From assembly GCA_947488605.1 (NCBI GenBank), contig CANKZJ010000001.1, positions 744,001 to 808,000 on the forward strand: a DNA stretch of 64,000 nt. Reading direction: 5' to 3'. Each line of letters begins with the position of its first letter. The first letter of the stretch is position 1. The translations under genes were made by a program, and so were the position numbers. This stretch comes from an uncultured Paracoccaceae bacterium (lineage in GTDB: Bacteria > Pseudomonadota > Alphaproteobacteria > Rhodobacterales > Rhodobacteraceae). Positions 53,862 to 61,849 of the stretch are shown here, piece by piece. Below the pieces are notes generated by a model, which did not search any database, was not told where the DNA came from, and saw only the letters and a list, made by a program, of their open reading frames with translations.

Positions 53862-54964
53862 TGGTTGATACAGAAGTCCAAGACATCGAACACCGCTTTC
53901 CCTGCGATACCTGCGGGTCTGACCTTCGGTTTGACCCCGGTGACCACCAGCTGACGTGCGACCATTGCGGCAATAAACAAGCTATTGAGGGCACAGGCGC
54001 ATGGTCCCGTAGTATCAAAGAACTTGATTTCCAACAGGCCGTCCAAAACCGACTAGCCGACGAAGATATTGAGGAAACCCGCGTCACAACCTGTCCCAAT
54101 TGCGGGGCACAAACCGAATTTGACCCCGATATCCACGCTGCCGAATGCCCGTTCTGCGCGACCCCCGTCGTCACAGACACAGGTCCGCATCGCCACATTA
54201 AACCGCGCGGACTTTTACCGTTCGGACTTGAGGAAAAGGCCGCAAGGGGTGCTTTGGTCGACTGGCTTGGCAGCCTTTGGTTCGCGCCCAACGGGCTGAC
54301 CGATTATGCCCGCAAAGGGCGCAAGATGAATGGCATCTACGTGCCGTATTGGACCTATGATGCGGATACCAAAAGCCAGTATTCAGGCCAGCGCGGAACC
54401 CATTATTACACCACAAAAACAGTCGTGCGTGACGGCAAGCGCAAAAAAGTACGCGTGCGAAAAACCCGTTGGCGGCCCGCATCGGGCCGCGTGGCGCGAT
54501 TCTTCGATGACGTGCTGGTTCTTGCCTCGCGATCACTACCAAAGAAATACACTGACGGGCTAGAACCTTGGGACCTATCTGCGCTGGAGCCTTATAATCC
54601 GGAATATTTGGCCGGGTTTCGGGCAGAAGGCTATCAGGTTGAGCTTATTGACGGATTTGACGAAGCCCGTGCTTATATGGACCGCATGATCCACCGCGAT
54701 GTCCGCTATGATATTGGTGGGGACGCACAACGGGTCAGCCATGTTGACACGGATATCAGCGATGTCACTTTCAAACACGTGCTGCTGCCCGTCTGGCTTG
54801 CTGCTTACAAATATCGCGGTGAAACCTACCGCTTTGTGGTGAACGGACGCACCGGACGCGTGCAGGGAGAGCGTCCTTATTCCGCATGGAAGATTGGATT
54901 TGCCGTTGTTGCAGGCCTTATCCTTGCGCTTATCGCAGGATTTGTTATCGCTAACAGTCAGTAA
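53861..54964 (+). CDS. Zinc-ribbon membrane-anchored protein
   Basis: A 367-residue protein with two zinc ribbons: CDTCGSDLRFDPGDHQLTCDHCG (about residues 12-34) and CPNCGAQTEFDPDIHAAECPFC (about 74-95). A long middle domain has YVPYWTYDADTKSQYSGQRGTHYYTTKTV and RWRPASGRVARFFDDVLVLAS. The C-terminal transmembrane helix is IGFAVVAGLILALIAGFVIANSQ. Similar proteins are often mislabelled as primosomal proteins; this one has no helicase motifs. It closes the TelA-linked run (TGATG overlap). Confidence 0.82.
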   Translation: MVDTEVQDIEHRFPCDTCGSDLRFDPGDHQLTCDHCGNKQAIEGTGAWSRSIKELDFQQAVQNRLADEDIEETRVTTCPNCGAQTEFDPDIHAAECPFCATPVVTDTGPHRHIKPRGLLPFGLEEKAARGALVDWLGSLWFAPNGLTDYARKGRKMNGIYVPYWTYDADTKSQYSGQRGTHYYTTKTVVRDGKRKKVRVRKTRWRPASGRVARFFDDVLVLASRSLPKKYTDGLEPWDLSALEPYNPEYLAGFRAEGYQVELIDGFDEARAYMDRMIHRDVRYDIGGDAQRVSHVDTDISDVTFKHVLLPVWLAAYKYRGETYRFVVNGRTGRVQGERPYSAWKIGFAVVAGLILALIAGFVIANSQ

Positions 54965-54985
54965 ATTTCGAAGAAGGTGCCTGCT

Positions 54986-55891
54986 ATGATCCTGTGCTGT
55001 GGTGAAGCTCTCATTGATATGTTGCCGCGTGAAACGACGGCTGGCGAAAGCGCTTTCGCGCCGCATGCCGGTGGTTCTGTCTTTAACACGGCCATCGCAC
55101 TGGGGCGGCTTGATACGCCTGTACAGTTCTTTTCGGGGCTATCATCTGATTTGTTTGGGGATGTGCTGCGCCGCGAACTTCATGCCTCAAACGTCGACAG
55201 TGGCCCGGCTGCGGTCTCAGATCGCCCCACAACGCTGGCTTTTGTCACTCTGACCGACGGTCACGCCTCTTATGCGTTTTATGATGAAAATACGGCAGGG
55301 CGGAGGCTTTCTCCCGACGATTTGCCAACCACCCAAGCAGATGCACTGTTTTTTGGTGGAATCAGTCTGGTGGTTGAACCTTGTGGTGCGGCCTACGAGG
55401 CGATGATGGTGCGCGAAGCACCAAACCGGCTCACCATGATTGATCCCAATATTAGACCGTCCTTTGTCACCGATGAAGCCAGTTACCGTGCACGCCTGAC
55501 CCGTATGTTGGGCGCTGCGGACATCATCAAAACATCTGACGAAGATCTGGAATGGATTACGGGCAATACGGATGCTGCCGACCTGATGGCACAGACCGGT
55601 GCAAAAGTGATCTTGCTCACGCGCGGCAGTGACGGGGTAAGTATCGTGACACCGGCTGGAACTTTGGAAGTCCCTGCGCAAAAGGCGACGGTCGTCGATA
55701 CTGTCGGTGCAGGGGATACTTTCAGTGCAGGTTTTATGGCCCACCTGCAAAAGCTGGGCTTGTTCACCAAGCCGGGCATTGCAAAAGCAACCGAGGATGA
55801 TTTGCGCGCTGCCGCTGCGTTTGGTGCAAAAGTAGCAGCCATCACGGTCAGCCGCGCAGGTGCCAACCCGCCCTGGACCGCCGAGCTGTGA
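54986..55891 (+). CDS. PfkB-family sugar kinase (fructokinase-like)
   Basis: A 301-residue kinase opening [17 protein letters not shown], with [37 protein letters not shown], the ligand region [22 protein letters not shown], and the PfkB signature [19 protein letters not shown] with catalytic Asp. It probably phosphorylates fructose or another sugar. GAAGAAGGTG precedes the ATG at 54986. Its stop overlaps the GTG start of dtd by 4 bases. Confidence 0.92.
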   Translation: MILCCGEALIDMLPRETTAGESAFAPHAGGSVFNTAIALGRLDTPVQFFSGLSSDLFGDVLRRELHASNVDSGPAAVSDRPTTLAFVTLTDGHASYAFYDENTAGRRLSPDDLPTTQADALFFGGISLVVEPCGAAYEAMMVREAPNRLTMIDPNIRPSFVTDEASYRARLTRMLGAADIIKTSDEDLEWITGNTDAADLMAQTGAKVILLTRGSDGVSIVTPAGTLEVPAQKATVVDTVGAGDTFSAGFMAHLQKLGLFTKPGIAKATEDDLRAAAAFGAKVAAITVSRAGANPPWTAEL

Positions 55892-56325
55892 GGGCGCTTA
55901 TTCAGCGCGTCACCAAGGCAGACGTGCGCGTTGAGGGTAAGATCATCGGCGCCATCGACAAGGGGCTCTTGATCTTGATCTGCGCGATGGACGGCGACGA
56001 TGCCGCGACATCCAAAACGCTTGCAGCAAAGATCAGCAAGCTGCGCATTTTCGCGGATGAAGCGGGCAAGATGAACAAGTCACTGGTGGACATCGATGGT
56101 GAGGCGCTGATCGTCAGCCAATTTACATTGGCCGCAGACACATCGCGCGGCAACAGGCCCGGGTTTTCAGCGGCGGCCAAACCTGATGTAGGAAACGCGC
56201 TCTATCAACAATTTATCTCAGACATGTCTGACTTGGGGATAACGACAGAGACTGGCTCTTTCGGGGCCGATATGGCGGTCAGCCTGATCAACGATGGTCC
56301 CGTGACGATTTGGTTAGAGGTCTAG
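55888..56325 (+). CDS. dtd: D-aminoacyl-tRNA deacylase
   Basis: Removes D-amino acids (and glycine from tRNA-Ala) from mischarged tRNAs. The 145-residue protein has the active-site motifs [21 protein letters not shown] (Ser-Gln-x-Thr) and the C-terminal Gly-Pro in [11 protein letters not shown] that excludes L-substrates. GTG is the start codon (GTGA overlap). Length is normal. Confidence 0.96.
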   Translation: MRALIQRVTKADVRVEGKIIGAIDKGLLILICAMDGDDAATSKTLAAKISKLRIFADEAGKMNKSLVDIDGEALIVSQFTLAADTSRGNRPGFSAAAKPDVGNALYQQFISDMSDLGITTETGSFGADMAVSLINDGPVTIWLEV

Positions 56326-56336
56326 TCTCGTCGTGA

Positions 56337-57134
56337 TTAGGCACGCAGTTTTCGCAAATTATTACTGATCGTACTGACACCAAAAATGGCAGCGGCCACG
56401 CAAATTATCATTGGACCGACGGCAGTATCAAAGATCACGGCAAGCCGCAGACCTGCAATGGCTGACAAGGCCCCAATCCCCATCGACAAGAAAGCCATGC
56501 GTTCCGGCGTATGCGCAAAGGTTCGTGCGGCGGCGGCAGGAATAATCAAAAGCGCGGTAATCAACAATGCGCCCACAACCTTGATGGCAACTGCGACTAC
56601 AGCCGCCAACAGCAACGTCAGGATCAATTGCGCACGGCGCGGGTTCATACCTGCAGCATAGGCAAGATCGGGGCTCAGCGTTGCGGTGAGCATTGCCGAC
56701 CACTGCCACCAAAGGGCTGCGACGACTAACGCGCCGCCTCCCCAAATCACGGCTAAATCCATGCGCGTGACACTTAACACATCTCCAAAGAGATAGGCGT
56801 CCAGATCAATCCGTTGCCCGGGTATCAAGGTTACCGCGACCAGCCCCAAGGCAAGTGCGCCGTGTGCCAAGACGCCGAGCATTGTATCAACGGATGCGCC
56901 CTGCCCACTTAGTCCATGGATTAAAATCGCCATTGTCAAAGCAACCACACCCACGCCAAGCGTGATCGATGTGCCAAAAAGCAAAGCGAGCGCGACCCCC
57001 AGAACAGCGGCATGTGCGGTCGCATCTCCAAAATATGCCATCCGTCGCCAGACCACGAAACAGCCTAATAAACCTGCAGCGACTGCTGTTCCAACACCTG
57101 CCAGCGCCGCCCGCACCAAAAAATCATCAAGCAT
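56337..57134 (-). CDS. znuB: Zinc ABC transporter, permease
   Basis: A 265-residue permease of the ABC-3 family with eight to nine helices. Typical segments are ALAGVGTAVAAGLLGCFVVWRRMAYFGDATAHAAVLGVAL, ALMVAVALWWQ-like VVAALWWQWSAMLT, and AAVVAVAIKVVGALLITALLIIPAAAAR. It is the last gene of zur-znuC-znuB, starting directly after the znuC stop with no spacing. Confidence 0.94.
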   Translation of the reverse strand: MLDDFLVRAALAGVGTAVAAGLLGCFVVWRRMAYFGDATAHAAVLGVALALLFGTSITLGVGVVALTMAILIHGLSGQGASVDTMLGVLAHGALALGLVAVTLIPGQRIDLDAYLFGDVLSVTRMDLAVIWGGGALVVAALWWQWSAMLTATLSPDLAYAAGMNPRRAQLILTLLLAAVVAVAIKVVGALLITALLIIPAAAARTFAHTPERMAFLSMGIGALSAIAGLRLAVIFDTAVGPMIICVAAAIFGVSTISNNLRKLRA

Positions 57135-57869
57135 TTATTCAGCGGCCTCATGGTGGTCATGGTCATGCGCATGGTCGTGGTCATGCCGATAAAGCGCCAA
57201 TGCCCCACCTGTGCCACTGCCAAAAAGTTCGCGGTAAGCAGGTGCTGCGGAAACCACGTCAGGTGTGCCTTCACAGCAAACATGGCCATTCAGACAAATG
57301 ACCCGATCAGACGCACTCATCACAACATGCAACTCATGGCTGATCATTAAGACCGCACAACCGATATCGCGGCGCACGGCCTCGATCTGACGGTAAAAAG
57401 CGGCCGATCCGGGTTGGTCCAACCCTTGGGTCGCCTCGTCCAGCATCAACAAGTCGGGCTTGCCCAGGATCGCACGCGCCAACAGGACACGTTGAAATTG
57501 CCCCCCTGACAGCTGCGACATTTGCTTGTCCGCGACACCAGATACGCCAGCAGTCCGCAACGCTTCATCCGCTTGCGTCTGATCCACCGCGAGAGGCAGG
57601 TTCAAGAACCTGCGCACCGTGATCGGCAAAGTCGGATCAATATGCAGCTTTTGCGGAACATAGCCGATACGCAGGCCACCGCGCTGCGTGACTTTTCCCA
57701 TCTGGGGTGTCAGCGCACCAATCAGCACCCGCAGCAAGGTCGATTTTCCAGAGCCGTTCGGCCCAACAATCGTGACGATCTCACCGGGTGAAATACTAAG
57801 GCTCACGCCTTGCAACACCTTCTGTCTGCCATGCCCGAACGAGACGTTATGCGCATCAATCAGGTTCAT
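57135..57869 (-). CDS. znuC: Zinc ABC transporter, ATP-binding protein
   Basis: A 244-residue ATPase: Walker A VGPNGSGKST, signature QLSGGQFQRVLLARA, Walker B LLMLDEATQGLD and switch His in LMISHELH. The C-terminal tail is His/Asp-rich (RHDHDHAHDHDHHEAAE), as is common in ZnuC and possibly zinc-buffering. It overlaps zur by 4 bases and abuts znuB. Confidence 0.95.
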   Translation of the reverse strand: MNLIDAHNVSFGHGRQKVLQGVSLSISPGEIVTIVGPNGSGKSTLLRVLIGALTPQMGKVTQRGGLRIGYVPQKLHIDPTLPITVRRFLNLPLAVDQTQADEALRTAGVSGVADKQMSQLSGGQFQRVLLARAILGKPDLLMLDEATQGLDQPGSAAFYRQIEAVRRDIGCAVLMISHELHVVMSASDRVICLNGHVCCEGTPDVVSAAPAYRELFGSGTGGALALYRHDHDHAHDHDHHEAAE

Positions 57870-58345
57870 GTTACGGCCTCAGGCTGGCACGATGGGCAAA
57901 GTCCTTCTGCTTCGATCACTGTCTGTTCCAATTGAAACCCGCTGAGTGCTGCCGTTTGATCCATCGCAGCATTCACTTGCGCCTCGGCGACAGTGCCACA
58001 CGCACGGCAAATCATGAACGCGGGATCATGCGCAGTGCCGGGGTGAACACAGGCCACAAATGCATTCAGACGCTCAATGCGGTGAACGAAACCCTGTTCC
58101 ACAAGAAACGTCAGCGCACGGTATGCAACAGGTGGTTTGGATCCGAAACCTTCGGCATCCAAACGCGCAAGCACATCATAGGCCCCCATCGCAGCATGGC
58201 TTTCAAGCAAAATCTCAAGCACGCGACGCCGCACAGGTGTCAACTGAACCGCACGTTGCGCACAAGCAGCGTCCGCAGCCGTCAGTGCAGCATTGACGCA
58301 GGTACTATGGTCATGGCTGGCAAAGCCAAGTGTATCTTGGGGCAT
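57866..58345 (-). CDS. zur: Zinc uptake regulator Zur
   Basis: A 159-residue Fur-family repressor. The winged helix is VQLTPVRRRVLEILLESHAAMGAYDVLARLDAEGFGSKPPVAYRALTFLVEQGFVHRIERLNAFVAC. The metal sites include CVHPGTAHDPAFMICRACGTV and the C-terminal CPSCQPE. With zinc bound it would repress znuA and its own operon through the dyad at 58360-58371. It is the first gene of the leftward unit. Confidence 0.93.
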   Translation of the reverse strand: MPQDTLGFASHDHSTCVNAALTAADAACAQRAVQLTPVRRRVLEILLESHAAMGAYDVLARLDAEGFGSKPPVAYRALTFLVEQGFVHRIERLNAFVACVHPGTAHDPAFMICRACGTVAEAQVNAAMDQTAALSGFQLEQTVIEAEGLCPSCQPEAVT

Positions 58346-58359
58346 TTCGATCTCTTGTT

Positions 58360-58371
58360 ATGTTATAACAT
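58360..58371. promoter_or_regulatory. Zur-type operator between zur and znuA
   Basis: ATGTTATAACAT is a perfect 12-base palindrome inside GTTATGTTATAACATATCC, with the TGTTATA-type arms of alphaproteobacterial Zur sites. It is 14 bases from the zur start and 43 bases before znuA, so one site could control both sides. Confidence 0.8.
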
Positions 58372-58414
58372 ATCCATTATATCGACTGCGAAACCTAAGA
58401 ACAAGGACCACATT

Positions 58415-59416
58415 ATGATTCGTTACGTTGCCGCACTTAGCCTTTTACCTGCCAGCGCATTTGCCGAGGTGCCGCGCGTGATGACGGACATCGCCCCCAT
58501 TCATAGTCTGACAGCGCAAGTAATGGGTGATCTTGGGACACCTGATCTGTTGCTTCCACCAGGGGCTGACCCGCATGATTTTGCGTTGCGGCCTAGCGAT
58601 GCAGCACGTCTAGGGGAGGCAGAACTAGTGATCTGGGTCGGTGAAAGCCTGACACCGTGGTTAGAAGAACCATTGAATACGCTTGCGCCAAACGCAGCCC
58701 AATTTGAGCTGTTGGATACCGAAGGTTGGGAAAAACGCGACATCCGTGATCTCAAGGAAATCAAAGCATCTGATGAGCACGATCATAGCGACCATGAAGA
58801 ACACGAAGAACACGCAGCGCATGACAACCACGATGATCACGCGGCACACGATAAGCATGATGATCACGACGCCCATGACGACCACGACCATGGTGATTTT
58901 GATCCGCACGCATGGACCGACCCGGCCATTGCACAAGTGTGGCTGACAGCCATCGCACAAGAGCTGTCCTCAATGGATCCGGACAATAGCGCCATTTACA
59001 GCGCAAATGCAGCACTGGCCCAAGATGCGCTTGCTGCACAGCAAGATCGCTTGTCGGCTCGACTAACCCCCTTGCAGAGCCGCGGTTACGTTCTTCCACA
59101 CGACGGCTACCAATATTTTGAAACGCGGTTTGGCCTGATCGCGCAAGGCGCATTGGCCGGGATCGATGCGCGCACACCGGGTCCTGCACAAGTGGCAACG
59201 CTTCGGGATCAAATGACCCAGAATGATATCGTTTGCGTATTCAGTGATGCCGAAATCGGTGACCGTTGGACAACGATCCTGACTGATGGAATTGATGCTA
59301 ATACAGCGATGATTGATGCGGTGGGTGTAGGTCTTGAGGCGGGACCAATGCTCTATACGCAGATGCTGGACCGTTTGGCAGATGCCTTTGAGGCGTGCTT
59401 GCAGCCCAGCCAGTAA
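58415..59416 (+). CDS. znuA: Zinc ABC transporter, substrate-binding protein
   Basis: A 333-residue periplasmic zinc receptor with a signal peptide (MIRYVAALSLLPASAFAE). Zinc ligands are expected at His54 (GADPHDF), His165 (FDPHAWTD) and a third His in LPHDGYQYFE. Between residues 121 and 160 is a long His/Asp-rich loop, as in high-affinity ZnuA proteins, which may hold extra zinc. The start is the ATG at 58415; the frame is open much further left, but that part overlaps zur antisense. It is divergent from zur. Confidence 0.95.
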   Translation: MIRYVAALSLLPASAFAEVPRVMTDIAPIHSLTAQVMGDLGTPDLLLPPGADPHDFALRPSDAARLGEAELVIWVGESLTPWLEEPLNTLAPNAAQFELLDTEGWEKRDIRDLKEIKASDEHDHSDHEEHEEHAAHDNHDDHAAHDKHDDHDAHDDHDHGDFDPHAWTDPAIAQVWLTAIAQELSSMDPDNSAIYSANAALAQDALAAQQDRLSARLTPLQSRGYVLPHDGYQYFETRFGLIAQGALAGIDARTPGPAQVATLRDQMTQNDIVCVFSDAEIGDRWTTILTDGIDANTAMIDAVGVGLEAGPMLYTQMLDRLADAFEACLQPSQ

Positions 59417-59442
59417 GTGAGACCGCGACCCACCGATGCCTT

Positions 59443-61002
59443 TTAAAAATCAGTTGGCGCGCCGCCTTCCGCTTTGCGGCGCTCCACAAAGGACTTAAGT
59501 TCCTCTTTCACCGCAACATCCATCGGCGGGTCTTCAAAACTTGCGATGATATCTTTGAAAGTACGGTGCGCGCGCTCTGCCGTCCAAATGCCACCCGCAG
59601 CCTCCCAGGCCTCGAAATTGCGCCAATCGGACACAATCGGCTGGTAGAACGCCGCTTCATACCGCTCTTGTGTGTGCTCAATTCCAAAGAAATGCCCGTT
59701 TGGTCCAACCTCTTTGATCGCCTCAATTGCGATATCGTCCGGTGTCGTCGCGACGATCTGCGGCTCCATATACCGCTGGATCATCTGGATGACTTCGCAA
59801 TCCATGACAAACTTTTCGGGACTGGCAATAAGACCACCCTCCAGCCAACCCGCCGCGTGATAGACCACATTCGCGCCGGACTGTACCGCCGACCACAGCG
59901 AATTTGATGTCTCCCACATCGCCTGCCCGTCAGGGACATTCGCGGCGCAGACGCCAGATGCCCGCATCGGCAACCCGTAGAACCGCGCCATTTGCCCGGT
60001 CATCTGGGTGGCGCGCATGTATTCGGGCGTGCCAAAAGCAGGTGCGCCGGATTTCATATCGACGTTACTGGTGAATGTCCCAATCACGCAGGCTGCACCG
60101 GGGCGGACATATTGAAACAGCGCAATCGCACTGATGGCCTCCGCAATTGAAAGCGTCACAGCACCGGTCATTGTCACCGGCGCCATAGCACCCGCCAGCG
60201 TGAAAGGTGTGACGATCACCGCCTGCCCACGCCGCACGCACCGGAGGCAGCCGTCAATCATCGGCACGTCATGTTTCAATGGCGAGGTCGAGTTGATGTT
60301 GGTATACATATGCGGCTTGGATGTGAATTCCTCCTCGGACAAACCACCCGCAATTTTGACCATTTCCATCACATCTTCGACGCGTTCTTTGCCCAGCGAA
60401 TAAGCATGCGCGACCTTATCCGTCAGCGTCATCTTATCGTAGACAACATCAAGGTGGCGTACGGATGCGTGCACGTCGACGGGTTCTACGGGATAGCCGC
60501 CTGCAAAATGGATACAATTAAAATACTGCGTCAACCGCAGAAGGTTTGCGCATTGCGCGCGGCTGCCCGACACCTTTTTGCCAATCTCCAGATCGTAGTA
60601 GTTCGGCGGCGAAGACACATTCCCAAAGAGGATATGCTTGCCCCCCATCGTAATTTTCTTGTCGGGATTGCGCGGCGTGATATCAAATTGCGCAGGCGCA
60701 TGCCCCAGCATTTCCATCACCCAGTCACGACCCATACGGACGTTCGTACCATTGACGGTGCATCCCGCCTGTTTGAACAGAACGAGCGCTTCTTCGTTGA
60801 GAAACTCGATTCCGAATTCTTCAAGGATACGCATCGCGCCGTCATGGATCGCCTGCACGCCATCCTCACCGAGCGGCTCTGTGGGGCGGTCCGTGTTGAC
60901 CGGCAAACGCCAAGGCATTTGCTCGATCGCAGCTGTCCCGCGTCTATTCGCGTTTCCGGCGCGTCCGCCACCACGTCGTCTTGGTTTGCTCGTATCCGCC
61001 AT
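59443..61002 (-). CDS. MttB-family methyltransferase without pyrrolysine
   Basis: A 519-residue protein of the trimethylamine methyltransferase (MttB) family, TIM-barrel fold: AIHDGAMRILEEFGIEFLNEEALVLFKQAGC, GNVSSPPNYYDLEIGKK, LIDGCLRCVRRGQAVIVTPFTLAGAMAPVTMTGAVTLSIAEAISAIALFQYVRPGAACVIGTF. True MttB uses amber-encoded pyrrolysine; here the frame is uninterrupted, so this is the non-pyrrolysine branch, some of whose members demethylate glycine betaine or other quaternary amines to a corrinoid protein. The N-terminus is Arg/Gly-rich (SKPRRRGGGRAGNANRRG). The start is the ATG at 61002 (AGGGG upstream). Confidence 0.9.
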   Translation of the reverse strand: MADTSKPRRRGGGRAGNANRRGTAAIEQMPWRLPVNTDRPTEPLGEDGVQAIHDGAMRILEEFGIEFLNEEALVLFKQAGCTVNGTNVRMGRDWVMEMLGHAPAQFDITPRNPDKKITMGGKHILFGNVSSPPNYYDLEIGKKVSGSRAQCANLLRLTQYFNCIHFAGGYPVEPVDVHASVRHLDVVYDKMTLTDKVAHAYSLGKERVEDVMEMVKIAGGLSEEEFTSKPHMYTNINSTSPLKHDVPMIDGCLRCVRRGQAVIVTPFTLAGAMAPVTMTGAVTLSIAEAISAIALFQYVRPGAACVIGTFTSNVDMKSGAPAFGTPEYMRATQMTGQMARFYGLPMRASGVCAANVPDGQAMWETSNSLWSAVQSGANVVYHAAGWLEGGLIASPEKFVMDCEVIQMIQRYMEPQIVATTPDDIAIEAIKEVGPNGHFFGIEHTQERYEAAFYQPIVSDWRNFEAWEAAGGIWTAERAHRTFKDIIASFEDPPMDVAVKEELKSFVERRKAEGGAPTDF

Positions 61003-61083
61003 ATCGATACCCCTTCGTGCTGTGCCAAGCATTGCAAAGCGGGACCAGCAGAGATGACGGGAAACCGACAGATCGTGTCGGAT

Positions 61084-61788
61084 TTAGCTATTGATCAGTT
61101 TTTCTGATTTAAGCCACGCGGGAATATCACCAATTGTCGGCAAGACGGCGTCTGCAAATGGGGCGAGTTCTTCACGCGGGGCGGGTCCGGTCAACACACC
61201 AATCGTACGCATACCCGCCGCTCGCCCGGCATGCAGATCATGCGTGCTGTCCCCGACCATCGCACAAGCTTGCGGCGAAAGCCCGGTTTGATCGCAAAAC
61301 GCAAGTAGCTGGCCCGGCGCAGGCTTGCCACCGTGCCCGCTGTCATATCCCGCAATGAAGTCAAAATGCGCGGTGATCCCTGCCCGCTCTAAGTGGCGGC
61401 GGGCCGGTGCTTCTGCGTCGTTGGTTGCGATCCCTAGGTGCAAACCAAGTGCCTTGAGTTCGGCAAAGTAGGCGATCAATGGCACCGCTTCGATTTGTGT
61501 TACTTCTGCGGATGCTGCGTTCATTCGCGCCAGCAATGGACCTTTTTCTTGGTCAGGCAACACCCGCAGCATACAGTCGGCCGTTTCGCTGGCTGTCGCT
61601 GCAATCACGATGCTACTGGGACGAAACTGGCGGGTTACCACATCATACCCCATCGCATCAGCAAGGTTGAGAAACAGCGCTTCATCTCCACCCGCTTCGG
61701 TTTCAAGCATCACGCGGGTCCACTCGCCCCATGTTGCGTTGAAATCAAACAACGTGCCGTCTTTGTCGAAGATAATACCTTGAAGCAC
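61084..61788 (-). CDS. gph: HAD-family hydrolase, probable phosphoglycolate phosphatase
   Basis: A 234-residue HAD phosphatase: motif I IIFDKDGTLFDF (Asp8 and Asp10), motif II LGIATNDAEAPARRHLERAGI, then GHGGKPAPGQLLAFCDQTGL and motif IV AMVGDSTHDLHAGRAAGM. This matches the Gph branch that removes phosphoglycolate. Substrate assignment is from family only. It lies between the methyltransferase and the dehalogenase-like gene. Confidence 0.85.
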   Translation of the reverse strand: MLQGIIFDKDGTLFDFNATWGEWTRVMLETEAGGDEALFLNLADAMGYDVVTRQFRPSSIVIAATASETADCMLRVLPDQEKGPLLARMNAASAEVTQIEAVPLIAYFAELKALGLHLGIATNDAEAPARRHLERAGITAHFDFIAGYDSGHGGKPAPGQLLAFCDQTGLSPQACAMVGDSTHDLHAGRAAGMRTIGVLTGPAPREELAPFADAVLPTIGDIPAWLKSEKLINS

Positions 61789-61849
61789 ACTGCCACCTCT
61801 TGTTCATGCATTGACACCGGACCCTGCCCGCAAGACGGTGTCAATCAAC

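Noticed and set aside
57932..58414. Upstream extension of the znuA frame opposite zur
   Set aside because: The signal peptide beginning at 58415 fixes the start; the extension is zur read backwards.
60271..61107. 278-codon plus-strand frame opposite the MttB-family gene
   Set aside because: Antisense shadow of a gene with clear family motifs.
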